This document shows, piece after piece, positions 44,266 to 56,600 of a DNA stretch of 64,000 bases (position 1 is its first letter; each line of letters opens with the position of its first letter). A program made the translations under genes and the position numbers. The notes under the pieces are model-generated. The model was not told the origin of the DNA. It searched no databases and saw only the letters and a list, made by a program, of their open reading frames with translations. This stretch comes from Cyrtodaria siliqua (Eukaryota; Mollusca; Bivalvia; Adapedonta; Hiatellidae). The stretch spans positions 930,001 to 994,000 of the forward strand of contig JAWPHD010000001.1 in assembly GCA_037043455.1 (NCBI GenBank), written 5' to 3'.

Positions 44266-44759
44266 TTTTATATTTATTTGTATGGTCCCAGAACGCAGTC
44301 ATACTCACTACTATATTGAAAGTAAATACTGAATATACATGTGCGGTGTGTTATGATCTGTAGTATTTGAAAACAGACATATTAAACATTTCCCTGAAAA
44401 TATATAACGATGATAAATACTATATTCATTAGAATTATTTTTTCCTGAAAAAAACAACACATGTTTGTTTTCAGCAGTTGAAATCTACTATATTCTGCGA
44501 ATATTGCTACTTTGAAAATTTGAATACGTCTGTTTTCATCAAATAGCATGTTTTGTTTGTTTTAATATTATTATTTTTAATTTATGACTCGGAATATGTC
44601 TTACACACTGTTGAATCCTGTAATTTAACAACAAGTGGTTCACAGGCGACAGTATCGATGAACAAAACCACTTGTTTTACTGGATTCTACATTGTGCAAG
44701 AAAATATTCATATATTATACCATTAATAGTATAACATGTGTGTTGTAACATATGCTTAT
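44266..44759. other. Noncoding stretch
   Basis: AT-rich, nothing recognised. Confidence 0.35.
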
Positions 44760-45960
44760 CCTTGTTTATAAATGTTTGATAGTGGATGTCAGCAGGAAAC
44801 TTGACCTTTGACCTAAAAATCAAACGAATTATCCTCTTTCCACTGTCCACCAATGAAGTTTCAAGAAATTTGCTTTAGGTAAAAGGAAAAACTGTGTGGG
44901 CAAGACTTTTCATTTTCCGGTCATGGTAACGGACCTTTCAACTACTGACTTCAAAATAAACAGGGATTATCATTTCACCAAAGGCAGTCAAAGTATGACG
45001 TTTTATGAAATTAGCTTTAGAAAAAGTAAAAAAGAGTTTCATTGCGGACACGATTTTTCATTATCAAGTCACTGTGACGTTGACCTCAGATTTATTGACC
45101 TCAATATTAATAGGGATCATACTCTTACCAAAGGCAGTCAGACCATGACGTTTGAATATATTTACTTCAGGGAAAATAGAGTTACGGTGCGGACAATGGT
45201 TTTCATGATCGGATCAGTGACCTTGACATTTGATCTCGAACTAAATAGGGGTCATTCTCTCACCAAATGCAGTCAACCCATGTAGTTTCATGATACATGT
45301 ATTTGCTTCAGTAAATAAGGAGTTACATTGTGGCCAGGGTATTAGGGTTATATTGACCTTTGACCTATTAACCTCAAAATCATCAAACGGTGAAATAGTC
45401 TTATCAAAAGCAGTCAAACCATGGCGTTTCTACAGACTTCCTACAGGAAAACAGAAGTTACAGTGCGGACAATTCGTTTCATTATCCGGTCAGTGACCTT
45501 GACCGTTGACCCACTCAACATCAAAAGGATCACCCTCTCGCCAGAAGCAATACATCCATTAAGTGTCATGATATTTGCTTTAGGGAAAGTGGACTTACAG
45601 TTTACAACATTTTACCTTATCATGTTACGGTGACAATGAATGACTTTTGACCTAATGGCATCAAAATCAAAAGGCATCATTCTCTCACCAAATGCACTCA
45701 AACCATGAATTTTGATGAGATTTGCTTCTGGGGAAGTGGACAGTGCAGGCAAGGTTTTTCGTAATCATTACTGTGTCACGGCGCCCTCGACCTTCATTAT
45801 TTGATATGCACATACTGATGCTTCGTACAAAGTTTCGTCAAAATCCAACCAGTAGCGCAGACAAGATTTGTGACGGACGAACGGAAAGGCCAAATATAAT
45901 CTGTCTCACCTACCACTTTGTGGTGGAAGACAGACTTCTAAAGACAATATTTTAGTTCAT
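44760..45960. repeat. Diverged tandem repeat with TTGACCTTTGACCT words
   Basis: Units of about 130-140 bp share GACCTTTGACCT, GGGATCATACTCTTACCAAA-like and GGCAGTCAGACCATGACG-like phrases, ending with a transposon-type tail (CAAAGTTTCGTCAAAATCCA, then GACGGACGAACGG). TGACCTTTGACCT at about 44801 and 45357 is a perfect direct repeat of the AGGTCA half-site with one-base spacing. ORFs at 44896-45285 and nearby follow the repeat and are not genes. Confidence 0.7.
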
Positions 45961-46177
45961 ATGTATCCTTTATTAAGCAATAATTAAGCGAACATAAACT
46001 TCAGCATTGACTCTGGCCGGTGGTGTACATGGAGTCTTCTTCCGCATGACGTGCAGCCTGAAAGAAAATAAAAAGTAAAAGTAATAAGTAGAGCATAGTA
46101 TTCAATTTGAATCAGGTGTTGCGAGGGGGAGATAGGGCATGTTTTGGGGAATGGGACAGTTTTAAAAATTATTATTG

Positions 46178-46462
46178 TTTAACGCCTCCTTAACAGGTTG
46201 TTTAGGTTATTTCGAGCCGCCCCAAAGAGAGGAAGAAAGATACATAGGCATCCAGGAACCCTGCCCTACGCTTACTACCGATTATATACCTATGGTTCTT
46301 TAACGTGCTTGTAGGGCAGACTCCGATACACAGGACCACCCGGTTTACGTTCCCATCAGTCGAACGAGGCTAGCAGAACACATCGAAGTAACCCATTGGC
46401 GCCAGTAAGACTTGAATCCGTGTTCACTGGATTCAAAGCCGATATGCTATAAACGTCCCTTG
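46178..46462 (-). mobile_element. tRNA-derived SINE, minus copy, decayed head
   Basis: Reads in reverse through a B-box-like GATTCAAGTC, then GCTAGCCTCGTTCGACTGAT, AAACCGGGTGGTCCTGTGTA and the tail GGGGCGGCTCGAAATAACCT. The same body and tail recur at 57962, 60513 and 63345. Confidence 0.7.
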
Positions 46463-46998
46463 ACCAAAACTGAGTAAATAGCACATCAAATAAAGGGTCA
46501 ATACATATTATATTGTGTATCATACGAGTATATGATTGACCTGACATGATTACAGAACAATTTTAATGTATTTTTCACCCAACAGTACTACAGCAAGAAT
46601 CTATTATAAGGAAAGTTAAATCTGACAGAGGGTGCAATGCTCTATAAGCCATTTTTACTAGAAGGGGAATAAAATACAACTCTTGCCAAAAATCTAAAAT
46701 TGTTAAATTTTACACGTTTTGTTCATAGGAGATTTTACTTTAATGACTTAGTAAGGTCATTTTACATGGAGAGAAAACATTAATATACAACTAATTATTT
46801 TCTATCTCAAAACCTGGTGATGCCGTCAGTTTTAGAAATAAAACACGATTAATAGGGCAGTAAGACACTTTTGTAGATGTGTGGCCTTCTGATGTGAAAA
46901 TGTCTAAAACAGACACAATATTGGAAATTTGCTCTGTGTCCCTTTAATAAATTGGGGACCCATCACATTGACCATAATCACATTGTAATTAGTTGATG

Positions 46999-47323
46999 TT
47001 AAAGGGACACACGGCAAGTTTGAAGTATTTATCAAGCATTAACATTAGCATCTCCATTTGTTAACCTGGTAACATTTTAAATTTAAACCTGCTTGCATTA
47101 AAAATTAAATAAAAGTGTTTCATTTTGTCTTCGTTATTCTATCAAATACTTAACTATAGTATAGGTGCACTATTATCAACAGTAAGTAATGTGTAAAACA
47201 GTTTCTTCTGAACTATTCTAATAAATAATATTAATGATGCACAAATGCAAACTATGCAGAAAAATTGACCGAACTCCAGAAGTTTTAAATAAAATATAGA
47301 TTGCGTAGTGTCCCTTTAACACA
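46999..47323. mobile_element. MITE with TTAA-AGGGACAC ends
   Basis: TTAAAGGGACAC at 46999 is matched by GTGTCCCTTTAA near 47309, giving about 320 bp with inverted ends and TTAA on both sides, as expected of piggyBac-type target sites. A truncated relative lies at 63175-63310 (TGTCTTCGTTATTCTA shared). Noncoding. Confidence 0.6.
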
Positions 47324-49074
47324 ACTTGTTTTCGCATGTATCAAGTACATGTAGTTTATACGAGCTCATATGACAATCACGCTGCATTATCACTGAAAAC
47401 ATTTTTTACTGTAACTTTGAACAGCACCGTGCAAGCATAACACATGCTCCATTTAAAGAACTACACAAGTGCAAACAATTTTTAAAAGGGCTCTCACCTC
47501 AAAATGATCCAATGGCATTTAATACGGCTTGACATTCTGAAGTCGTCAGTATCAATTCACTTAGAGCTGCTCAAGGGCACGATTCACATTTGAGGCCTCT
47601 CTGAAAAACAACATCAATCCAATGTCAATGATCCAACAGACATAGTTTATCCTTTGTTATACATTATGTAACATATTTAAAAAAGAAAACTCAAAACTCT
47701 ACTGTACATAAATATGAATCTGACCGATTTCAGTCAAATGTCAATGGCTGTTTACATTGTTTCAATGGTAGTTGTATCGGGTTATGTATTTACGAATGTG
47801 CGAGAAAATGGGGATAACATAACGATAAAGAGACAACGCTAACAATTTACATTTATGCATCTGAGGGGTGGGGGTGGAGGAGGTTTCTAGTTTCCTTACC
47901 CCCTCCTTGTTTTCGGTATTCAAGCTCCATCTAACCCCCCCTCCACCGACCCTCCCCCCCCCTATATATCGTACTTGGGTGGGCGGGGTGCAGTGGACAT
48001 TGATAGCATTTCTACTAATAATTGTTTTATTCCACGAAACGTTCTACAGTGTACAGTACATCCAGTTACTGGAAAGATCGGAGTACACGAAAAACACTTT
48101 ATAGTGATTATGAACTTTCTATTATACGGTTTACACCACTATTTTAGGCACTGTATTTGGCCATTGTCTAATATGTACGATCTAAAGTTTATTAATAAGC
48201 ACATTTTAATACAAAACAAATACCTTGAAAATGGACCTCTACTCAGCAGCAGACAGTAATCGCAAATCCAATTTGCACCAACATGTCAATTTCACGTGTC
48301 AAGTTATGTCACGGTGACCTGTCAGTCACCAACACTGCATCGTGTAGACACATAATGGAACGTTATTTCGTCCGGTAAGGTATTAGTTTTTACATAATCT
48401 ACGGTATGAAACACTGTACGCGTGTTGTTAAGACTCCATAGGTACCCGTAGTGCTCGCCGACGTAGCGCGCCCAATTTCGGGTGTAAAAAAATGGCGTCT
48501 GTTTTAATTGAAAATTCGTAAAACAGTCCGTAAAATACAAAGAAATAGTCCATGTTCGCGGAGTTAAAATGCGAACAGAACTGATATGTTATAGGTCCGT
48601 GGCGTTCCTACTGTACCTATATAACAAAGGAATTATCGAAGTTTGTTTACAGCGGTTCTCACTTATCTTTGAATCATTTGTATACGGATCAATGAACATG
48701 TATTTATATTCATCTCTTCTCCGCAGTAAGAATAAAAGTGTCCCTTAATAGTAACTAACGTCAACAAGTATGCATTAGCAAATGAAGAGTATGTCCTGTA
48801 TATAAATATCTGATATAAATATAAATATGTACTTTCAAAAGATGTATTGAAACAAATATTAACGAGGTGAGATACAACGTTTTATTCTAAAAATGAGTAT
48901 AAATTGTCTGAATATAAGAGAATATAGTAATACGATCTATATATATATCAAATACGATCAACAAAACCAGAGGAGTTTTATTACACTCAGTATGCTTTAG
49001 ATAATTCGATAAATGTTTTTGCGCGATAAAATAGTTCCATTTACATATTTAAGTAAGTTCCAATCTTAAAAAGG
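47324..49074. other. Long noncoding stretch
   Basis: No gene. 47860-47990 is unusually C-rich and G-rich (CCCCCCTCC runs) and may be hard to sequence through. The remainder is AT-rich. Confidence 0.35.
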
Positions 49075-49500
49075 AATATGTGCGGTATCTTATATTACTT
49101 ACACAATATAAAACAAATGTTGTTACGCTAAATATCTAGATGTGATGTTATTTAAAATAAGTGTTAAGTTGCCAGATTAGATATTGGACAGGGCAGTCAG
49201 ACCTAGAATGTCATATAACATTCTAGGTCTGACTGCCCAGTCCATAAACTTGCATATGGACCTCAGCACCATACATTATTTGTTAAATATTACTTTCGAC
49301 GTGTAAAATATCTAATCTGGCAACTTAACACTGATTTTAAATAACATGACATCTACAACTTAGCTTAACAACATTTGTTTTATATTGTATATGCACATGC
49401 CATTATATTCGTGTCTCAAAATACATTATCAAATATACTATATAAAACGAACAACTGAATTACCATACTAGTAAGTAATATAAGATACCGTACTGGTAGT
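49075..49500. repeat. Nested palindrome, about 430 bp
   Basis: Outer arms: GTGCGGTATCTTATATTACT near 49081 pairs with AGTAATATAAGATACCGTA near 49474. Middle arms: GTGTTAAGTTGCCAGATTAG pairs with CTAATCTGGCAACTTAACAC (49312-49331). Inner perfect hairpin: GGGCAGTCAGACCTAGAATG with CATTCTAGGTCTGACTGCCC around a 6-8 base loop (about 49191-49239). A foldback MITE with a newer inner palindrome is likely. Confidence 0.8.
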
Positions 49501-49740
49501 ACTCAACATGGTGTACAGTAGGACAAACTATGAAATAAGCCGTTAACATTACGTGGTCCTGCCTCATTACCTTAAACGATGGGAAAGCTTATATTAGCAG
49601 GATTTTATAACGCATATATCGACAATAAAACAAATTTAAAAACATGTTTTACTGAAAAAATGCGATAACCTGTTTAAATTACCTATCTAATGTTTTAATT
49701 GTACAATATGCAAACATTTTAAGCCGAAATTAAGGTTATA

Positions 49741-49801
49741 TTTCATACCCCAGACAACCCCGTTTTCGTTTCTTGGAGATGGGGTTGGATGGGGTATGAA
49801 A
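49741..49801. repeat. Small hairpin
   Basis: TTCATACCCC...ACCCC pairs with GGGGT...GGGGTATGAA around a loop of about 20 bases. Confidence 0.7.
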
Positions 49802-50433
49802 GTTAATACTCGGACAACGTAATGATACGTAAACGCAATGATTAATAAGTTTGTATTATTTTCTGAATCAACAATCTTTTAATCTCATACAGTCCACGAT
49901 TAACTAAATTGTCGATTAACTAAATTCTATGAGTTTACACCAATAATGGCCTCGCCGTAATGTACTACCAAAGACGAAGACATTACTTTAAAGCACGAAA
50001 AACTCAAATAAGAGTGTTTAATATACATTTAGTATGGAAACATATTATATTGATGTATGTATATTTATAATTAATTACGCTAGATTATAAAAATACGGAG
50101 ATTATGCGTATTTTATAAAGTTTAAAGAGTCTAAAGACGATCGGAAGTGTGGTGGCAATCCAAATACAAAGGAACGCGGCTATAATGAGGTCCAGTGACA
50201 ATAGTACGTACATTGATTAGTGCCGCATATTCGGTGTGGAAAGCCAGATGACTCGGTTGGTTTTTATTGGCACATCATCAACATTGATTAATTATACTAG
50301 CTTTAGTTATTCATGTAATTCAATAAAATCGACAAAAATCTACAACAATCCATTTAAACAAATGTGTACAGCATTACCAACGTGAAGTAGCGTTGTTAGT
50401 ACAATTAGCTGATTTAGTCGCATTATGTTTTCA
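49802..50433. other. 3' flank of the PhyH-like gene
   Basis: AT-rich. Polyadenylation-type AATAAA words can be read in reverse (TTTATT near 50263), but none is decisive. Confidence 0.3.
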
Positions 50434-50634
50434 TTATTTACTCATAAAATAGGCATCATCATCATCTTCGACCACCCACTGCGGAATATGATCATCTCCG
50501 TTCGGTTGTCTGTCATTAAACTCGTACTGTAAAACCCCAGACAGCAGCTTTGCTTCGTCTGTTTTTGCAATATCGGGAACTTCAGTAGGGCATTTAATAG
50601 TGCGCGGCCAGGTTGTCTGCTGTGTCTTAACGCC
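50434..50634 (-). CDS. PhyH-like gene, exon 3 and stop
   Basis: Acceptor TATTTTAG|GGC, 66 codons beginning GVKTQQTTWPRTIKCPTEVP and ending EDDDDAYFMSK, stop at 50434-50436. Confidence 0.85.
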   Translation of the reverse strand, partial: GVKTQQTTWPRTIKCPTEVPDIAKTDEAKLLSGVLQYEFNDRQPNGDDHIPQWVVEDDDDAYFMSK

Positions 50635-53600
50635 CTAAAATACAATAATATTGTTTAATGTAAGAAGGAAGCAAAAACACGTAATCTATATGGATAAGAT
50701 TTTGCTTTCGAACTCGCGTTTTCATATTGTGTTAAATAGATATACAGATAGTATGTAATTATCACAATTATGTATGTTTGAAAATAAAACAATGTTAACC
50801 CAAAATAGTTTCAAATGAAAATGGCGTCTTTAGGAAACCTACCACTCACAAATGAAACAGGTGAGTTTTAATTTGAATTTGAAAGTATGCTTTTAATTCA
50901 GCAGATGCAACTTTCCAGGGGATAACCGAACTAACTCTGTAACATTTGTTTTAAAGGGAATCTAGCGTAATAGCCAAACAAGCTCTATTATTGAGAGTTC
51001 TGAAAAACTTTGAAAAGAAATGAAAGAATGATCCAGATCGGATGATAAATAAAAAGCAATGACCACTGGAAGGTTTTCTACATGTTGGAGCCGCAATATT
51101 GAGAACTATGACATCATAGTTCCAAATTACCATATATGGAATAATGATAATTATCAAGCAAAGAAATTCATTGCAAATGAATGCCAAATATGTAACTGGT
51201 CATATAAAGCATTATTGTCATTAAGTATACATATGCTGTCATTTATTTCCTATTAATCAGTAAATGTTCATATAAATATTTCATATATGGTCATTTAGAG
51301 CTCTGATGTCATAGCTCTCAAAATGGCAACTACCATGCGCATGCCATATTCGGGATGGTTAAAATTATGTACTATTGATTTTATGAATATTGAGTTCTGT
51401 AAACCTGAGGCTAGAGGGCGAGAGCGGTAGCTAGCATATTTCACTACCGTTCATGAACAGTCTCAATCAAACCGAGACTGCAATATTTCGTGTGTGTCGT
51501 GTTCGGCCGTTTCCAAAGAAAGATGAAAAATACCGGACAGGGAAAGCAGCATACAAGGACGACAGTCAACCACAAAACAAAAAAACAAACATGCAAACAG
51601 ACAAACGAGAAGGCAAAAGTAATAAAAAATGCAGACGATATCACAAACACAAAAGGGTTGACAATAGGGCTACCGCCTTGGAACGGTCAGTGGCAACAAA
51701 AGCCACTCGGGATTTAAACCGGTTCTAGGGTGCTCCAAAAGTCCACTCTCATACTCCTTTTCCATATCATTTTAAACAGAACCTTCAAATGATCATATCT
51801 TCTTTGTTTATGATCCGATTTTGATAATTATTTCACCCTTACTCAAGATGTTCAGATGGAAACCGCTCAAAATGCTTCGTTGAACGCCCTTAGCTATTAC
51901 AGACTTATAATACCTGTGACGACCAGTGGGTGGTCATCCATGCATTTGTATATGCCTTCCTGTGTAACGCGTGGTCTTCAGTAGATGCCCAAATGGCGGG
52001 TGTCATTGAAGCAAACACGGTAAAACGCCATCTACCGGGATGCTCTCTGTTCTAAAACAATAATTTGTGGTAATGAAAAGCCGCATGAAATTATTATTTA
52101 ATTATACAATGTGTTCCCTAGAATTTATAATAATTTCAAAAATAGTTCAGATGAATTCAAACATATCGATACTAACTAAGTCATAATGTTAAAATTAATA
52201 ACATCTTTTCACATATCATATTTATACGGTAAGATCATGTTTAGAACTTGTTTTCATTATGAATTCACAGTACAATTTGCAATAAAAGTAGGTATAAAGT
52301 CGAACAGGAAATAAAGCTTTCAAGGAACACTGTCACCCAGAGCACGCATTGAAACAAACAATATTATGCAAGGCATGTGGCATCAAAAACATAAACGAGC
52401 TGACGAGCAATGGAATAGTTTATATAAAGCACCGGATTTTTGTAACAACGTCATGAACTATATGATATTCAAACATGGTCGAGACATATTAGCAATTTAA
52501 TAAACAATTGTCAATCTAGACTGATTTAAATCGCTAACAAAAACTTGAAAAAAATATAAAGTACTAGAGGCGATATTGGATCGGTAGTCGCTGATGCCTA
52601 TGAAAACAAAGACGAGGACGTGCAACAGCCAGCTGATACAGTTCGGAGTTATACGACACATTTTGTTTGAAGGCCGCCTGTTTGTCATGTCTAATTGCCT
52701 TTATACGTTTAAGACGTGTGTATGATTTAGAAATGTTGGAGAAAAAAAAAATATTTTATGATTTCTGAAGCTTTAACTGTTTTTGTTATTGTTTTTTGCA
52801 ATATGTTAAACCTTTTAAAACCTGCAAATCCTCAATAATGTACGAACTATGCACCTCTTGTCGGATATTTGTTCTTGTATTGCTATGAAAAAGATTTCAT
52901 TTTGAGTCGTTGATCCGATACTCAGGTAGATGTAATTTAAGCCTTTAACGACACCTCTCGTGAGGGTACGACAAGACAAGATTGCAGACAAACATCAAAC
53001 GTCACTGTCCTTTTGGGCTTTATGTAGAAGTCATTGTCACAAAATGTCACGGGTAGAGCGTATTGGTCGCACATAGCTCTTGTAAGCATCTGTTAGTTAC
53101 ACCCTAATCCATTGTTCAGTTGAAACCAATTCACAATGTCCATGATATATTCAGGTAACTCGGAAAAGCGTGCACATTTTAAGTGGCCGCCAGAGGGCGT
53201 CCGGAAGGGCCGTTTAATACGTTTAGTTTTGTGCTAATGCATGTAAAAGTATAGGTCTATCTCCTTAAAAGGAAAAATTGTGTAAGGGTCCTTTCGTGTA
53301 GAATTTAATACTGCGAATTTAGTCACGAATGTCACGGAATGAACTGGGAAATAATGGTTTGGGCGTAACGTTTGCTATAAAATCCATTGTCTTCTAGTTT
53401 TGGCGAGGATTGCTCGATACGGCGGCGAAATTCACAGGCAATATGTGCCTAAGCCATCCAGGTCTGGATATAAGCCTCCCGGAGTGGAGCTAAGCCTTTA
53501 GGGTGTGTAAGCCCTTTAGGTGATTCGACACTAGAATCAACATATAACGTCACGAGCGGAGGAGACGGTCCCCGTACCTGTGCAACACAGCCAGGTCTTT

Positions 53601-56600
53601 TCATATTTCATCTGTGTATTCGCTTGTTTTTTTGATAATTGTATATATATTTAACATATTTTAAAAGTTGCATTAAACTTATGTAAATGCATTCACCGTC
53701 ATTGATTCTTTCCTGAGTTAGCCCCAACCACTAGGGTCATCCTGCGACAGTCATCATAGGGTCCATAGCCTGCCCGGTCATCGTACAATTAAGGAGGAAA
53801 GCAAAGTGGGAACTGTAAATGGGTCAACCTTCAAGCATGCAGTGCGTTGCAAAATGATAGGGTCATAAGCCCTTTTAACAAGTTTAACAAAGATAGTATG
53901 AAAGTGATCATGATCTTGGATCTTACGAAGTTTGTAAATCACGTCACCATAAATGTCAGGTTGTGATAGTCCTTGTCACAGAAGAGTTCTTAAATATACT
54001 TTTATATTTGGAAAGAAGATAGGGTTACGATGATAACATTTTGCAAAGGTTTTACAAAGTTTATGGTAACGGTAGGCCTGATTGAGTATCTTTTTCGTTA
54101 TACAAATATTACGAATATTAAAGTACTCAACTCGAGTATAAGCTCTAGAAGATGTGGTTGGCAAGATCCGTCGTACGATTTCTCTTGTATGCCAATTGAT
54201 ACTGTTAATGGAGAGATGAGTCGTTTATTCAAGGAAACATTTTGTATTCATAGATAAAAACCATGCAGCCATATGGTCTAAATTAGAAAACATTGTATGA
54301 TATATGTAGACCATTTCCGTATCTTTCCCCTATTATTTGTTTTTTGTGTATTTCCTACAGTAATTTATGTATCTGTTAACGCTGAGTTGTGTTATTGTTT
54401 TTACTCTGATGGCATATGTCATTAGTGCTAATAGCTATTGCAAAATATTCTGCTTAAAGTCGAGTGACGTCATGTCACCGTTTCTTAAGGTGTTTATTGT
54501 TTATTTCATTTTGATAAAGACACTTCACCGAAACGTTTGTGTATACAATTAAAAAGTGTTGGTGTAAAATGTTATATATTTATTTAATTATGACAAATAA
54601 CTTGGAATTTTGAAATGTTGATGTTATAGAGTTGAATATCATCTCTCATGAACAGACTCAATGAACCGAGTCTGCTACTTTTCTCTCTTGTTCGTGTTTG
54701 CTGCTTCAAAGGGAGGGATCACCTTTACAGTATTTAATATGGGCAGAGTATTAATCCTACTTTCTTCATGTAGACTCGAGTAACCTTGAAACCTGATTTT
54801 TAGAACCATTAACGGAATACGGCTGAGACTAATCCTACGATTGTTTCTTGCAAAATGTTGAAATAAATCTTATATTTTTTGAATTCTTCATTCCAATAGC
54901 AAACGTGTCAGGTGGAGCATTTATCATCTATTATAATGTTATTTATAAGTTTGACTTGTTATGCCTATGTATAGCTAAAAGGTCGAACAAGAAATGCAGC
55001 AATCAAGGACCACAGTCAACCAAACAAACAGCTACAAATATGTATAAAATGCAAGATATGAAATCACAAACATAAAAGTGTTGGCAATAGGCTACCGCAT
55101 TTGATCGTTCAGTGGGAAGACAAGCCGCTGGGGTTTAAACCAGAGTATAGGGTGCACCAAACCACACTTCTACTCTATTGTCAGCCCAACATGCGGGACT
55201 GTGTAACTAAAAAGTAAATATACAAATCGAACAGGAAAAGTAGCATTCAAGGAAGGCAGTCAACCACAAACACACACAGAAACAAAGAACAACACTAATG
55301 ATGAATAAAAGGCCAAATAAAACGGTCAGTGGCGAAAAAGGCATCCCCGTCAGGTTATATTCTCTAACAAACAAGAGCATTAATCAGCAATATAAGTACT
55401 TCCTTGAAAACTAAATCTAATATAACTGAAATCTGCAGTATCGAAATTAGAATGGATAGCTGTAGTCCTCCATGTCTCCTTGTGAAAGTGCTGAAGTGAG
55501 GTTAATTAGTATATACCACAAAATGTAACCGTTTCATTGCTCTAGGAGCAGTCACGCATGATAAAATACTTTTGACCATTGGAAATATGCCAACCGTTCA
55601 ATAGTTCATCACGTGACCTTGTAACGATAAATTTAGCGTGCAATAGTACATCTTTGTCATTGACGCGATTTTTTTAAAAAAACAGCAAAGCGTCACGTGA
55701 CCGTGCAATAGTCGATCTGTGTCAGCGACGCGCTTGTTTAATTGAACAAAGGAAGCAGAGACATTGTTTACACGGCTCACACTCCACATTTTAATTTGAT
55801 TAGTAAAAAATCGAAACTGTTATATTTTATGATATATAATAAAACAACTATTTAATGCCTTAGGAGACAGTGGATTAGAACTATTTATCCTCGGGTGCCG
55901 CCTCGTTCAATAGTACCCATCTCGGGTCAGTAGTCACCCCCTCTGATAAATAGTTCTAACCATTGACTTCTAATGAATTAAATAGTTGTATACTAACGTA
56001 TATACAAAATAATTCTTTCATGTGATCATTTGACAATACAAGGATATCGGAGAAGCAAGGATTACTCCTCCTTTATATTCGAACAGAGTGTTGAGTATTA
56101 TTTTATCTCTGCTTTCTTGAAAAAAGAAATTAGTTTTATCTCGAATATGGATATAAAATTCTCGAAGTCTGCAGTTTCTATTTTTGATTGTATAGTCAAT
56201 TAATTAACCTTCATTTCGTTTGAATGCTCAACTAATGGATATTCAAAATAAATAAGGATTTATCCAGGGCCTACATTTTCTATACGAAAGATATAACACT
56301 CGAATAGGAAAAGTAGCATTCAAGGACGACAGCCAACCAGAAACACACACAGAAACAAACAACAACTATTAGTAATGTTTTTTCCTCTGGTTTCTTGAAG
56401 AAAAAAATGTTAATGCTGCATTGATGAAACATAGTTGGCATATGGTGAATGTTTCATACTTAATGTCGTTATTACATCATGTTGAACTGTATGTATGTAT
56501 ATGACTAAGGTATTGATAAAATACAAATGTTCTATGTATATTAAATGTATGAATGTTATTTACTCTTTCCTTGTGTTTAAGGGATGATATATTACGATTT

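Noticed and set aside
44896..45633. Three overlapping ORFs read as a repeat protein
   Set aside because: They follow the diverged tandem repeat and are interrupted. The repeat ends in a transposon-type tail.
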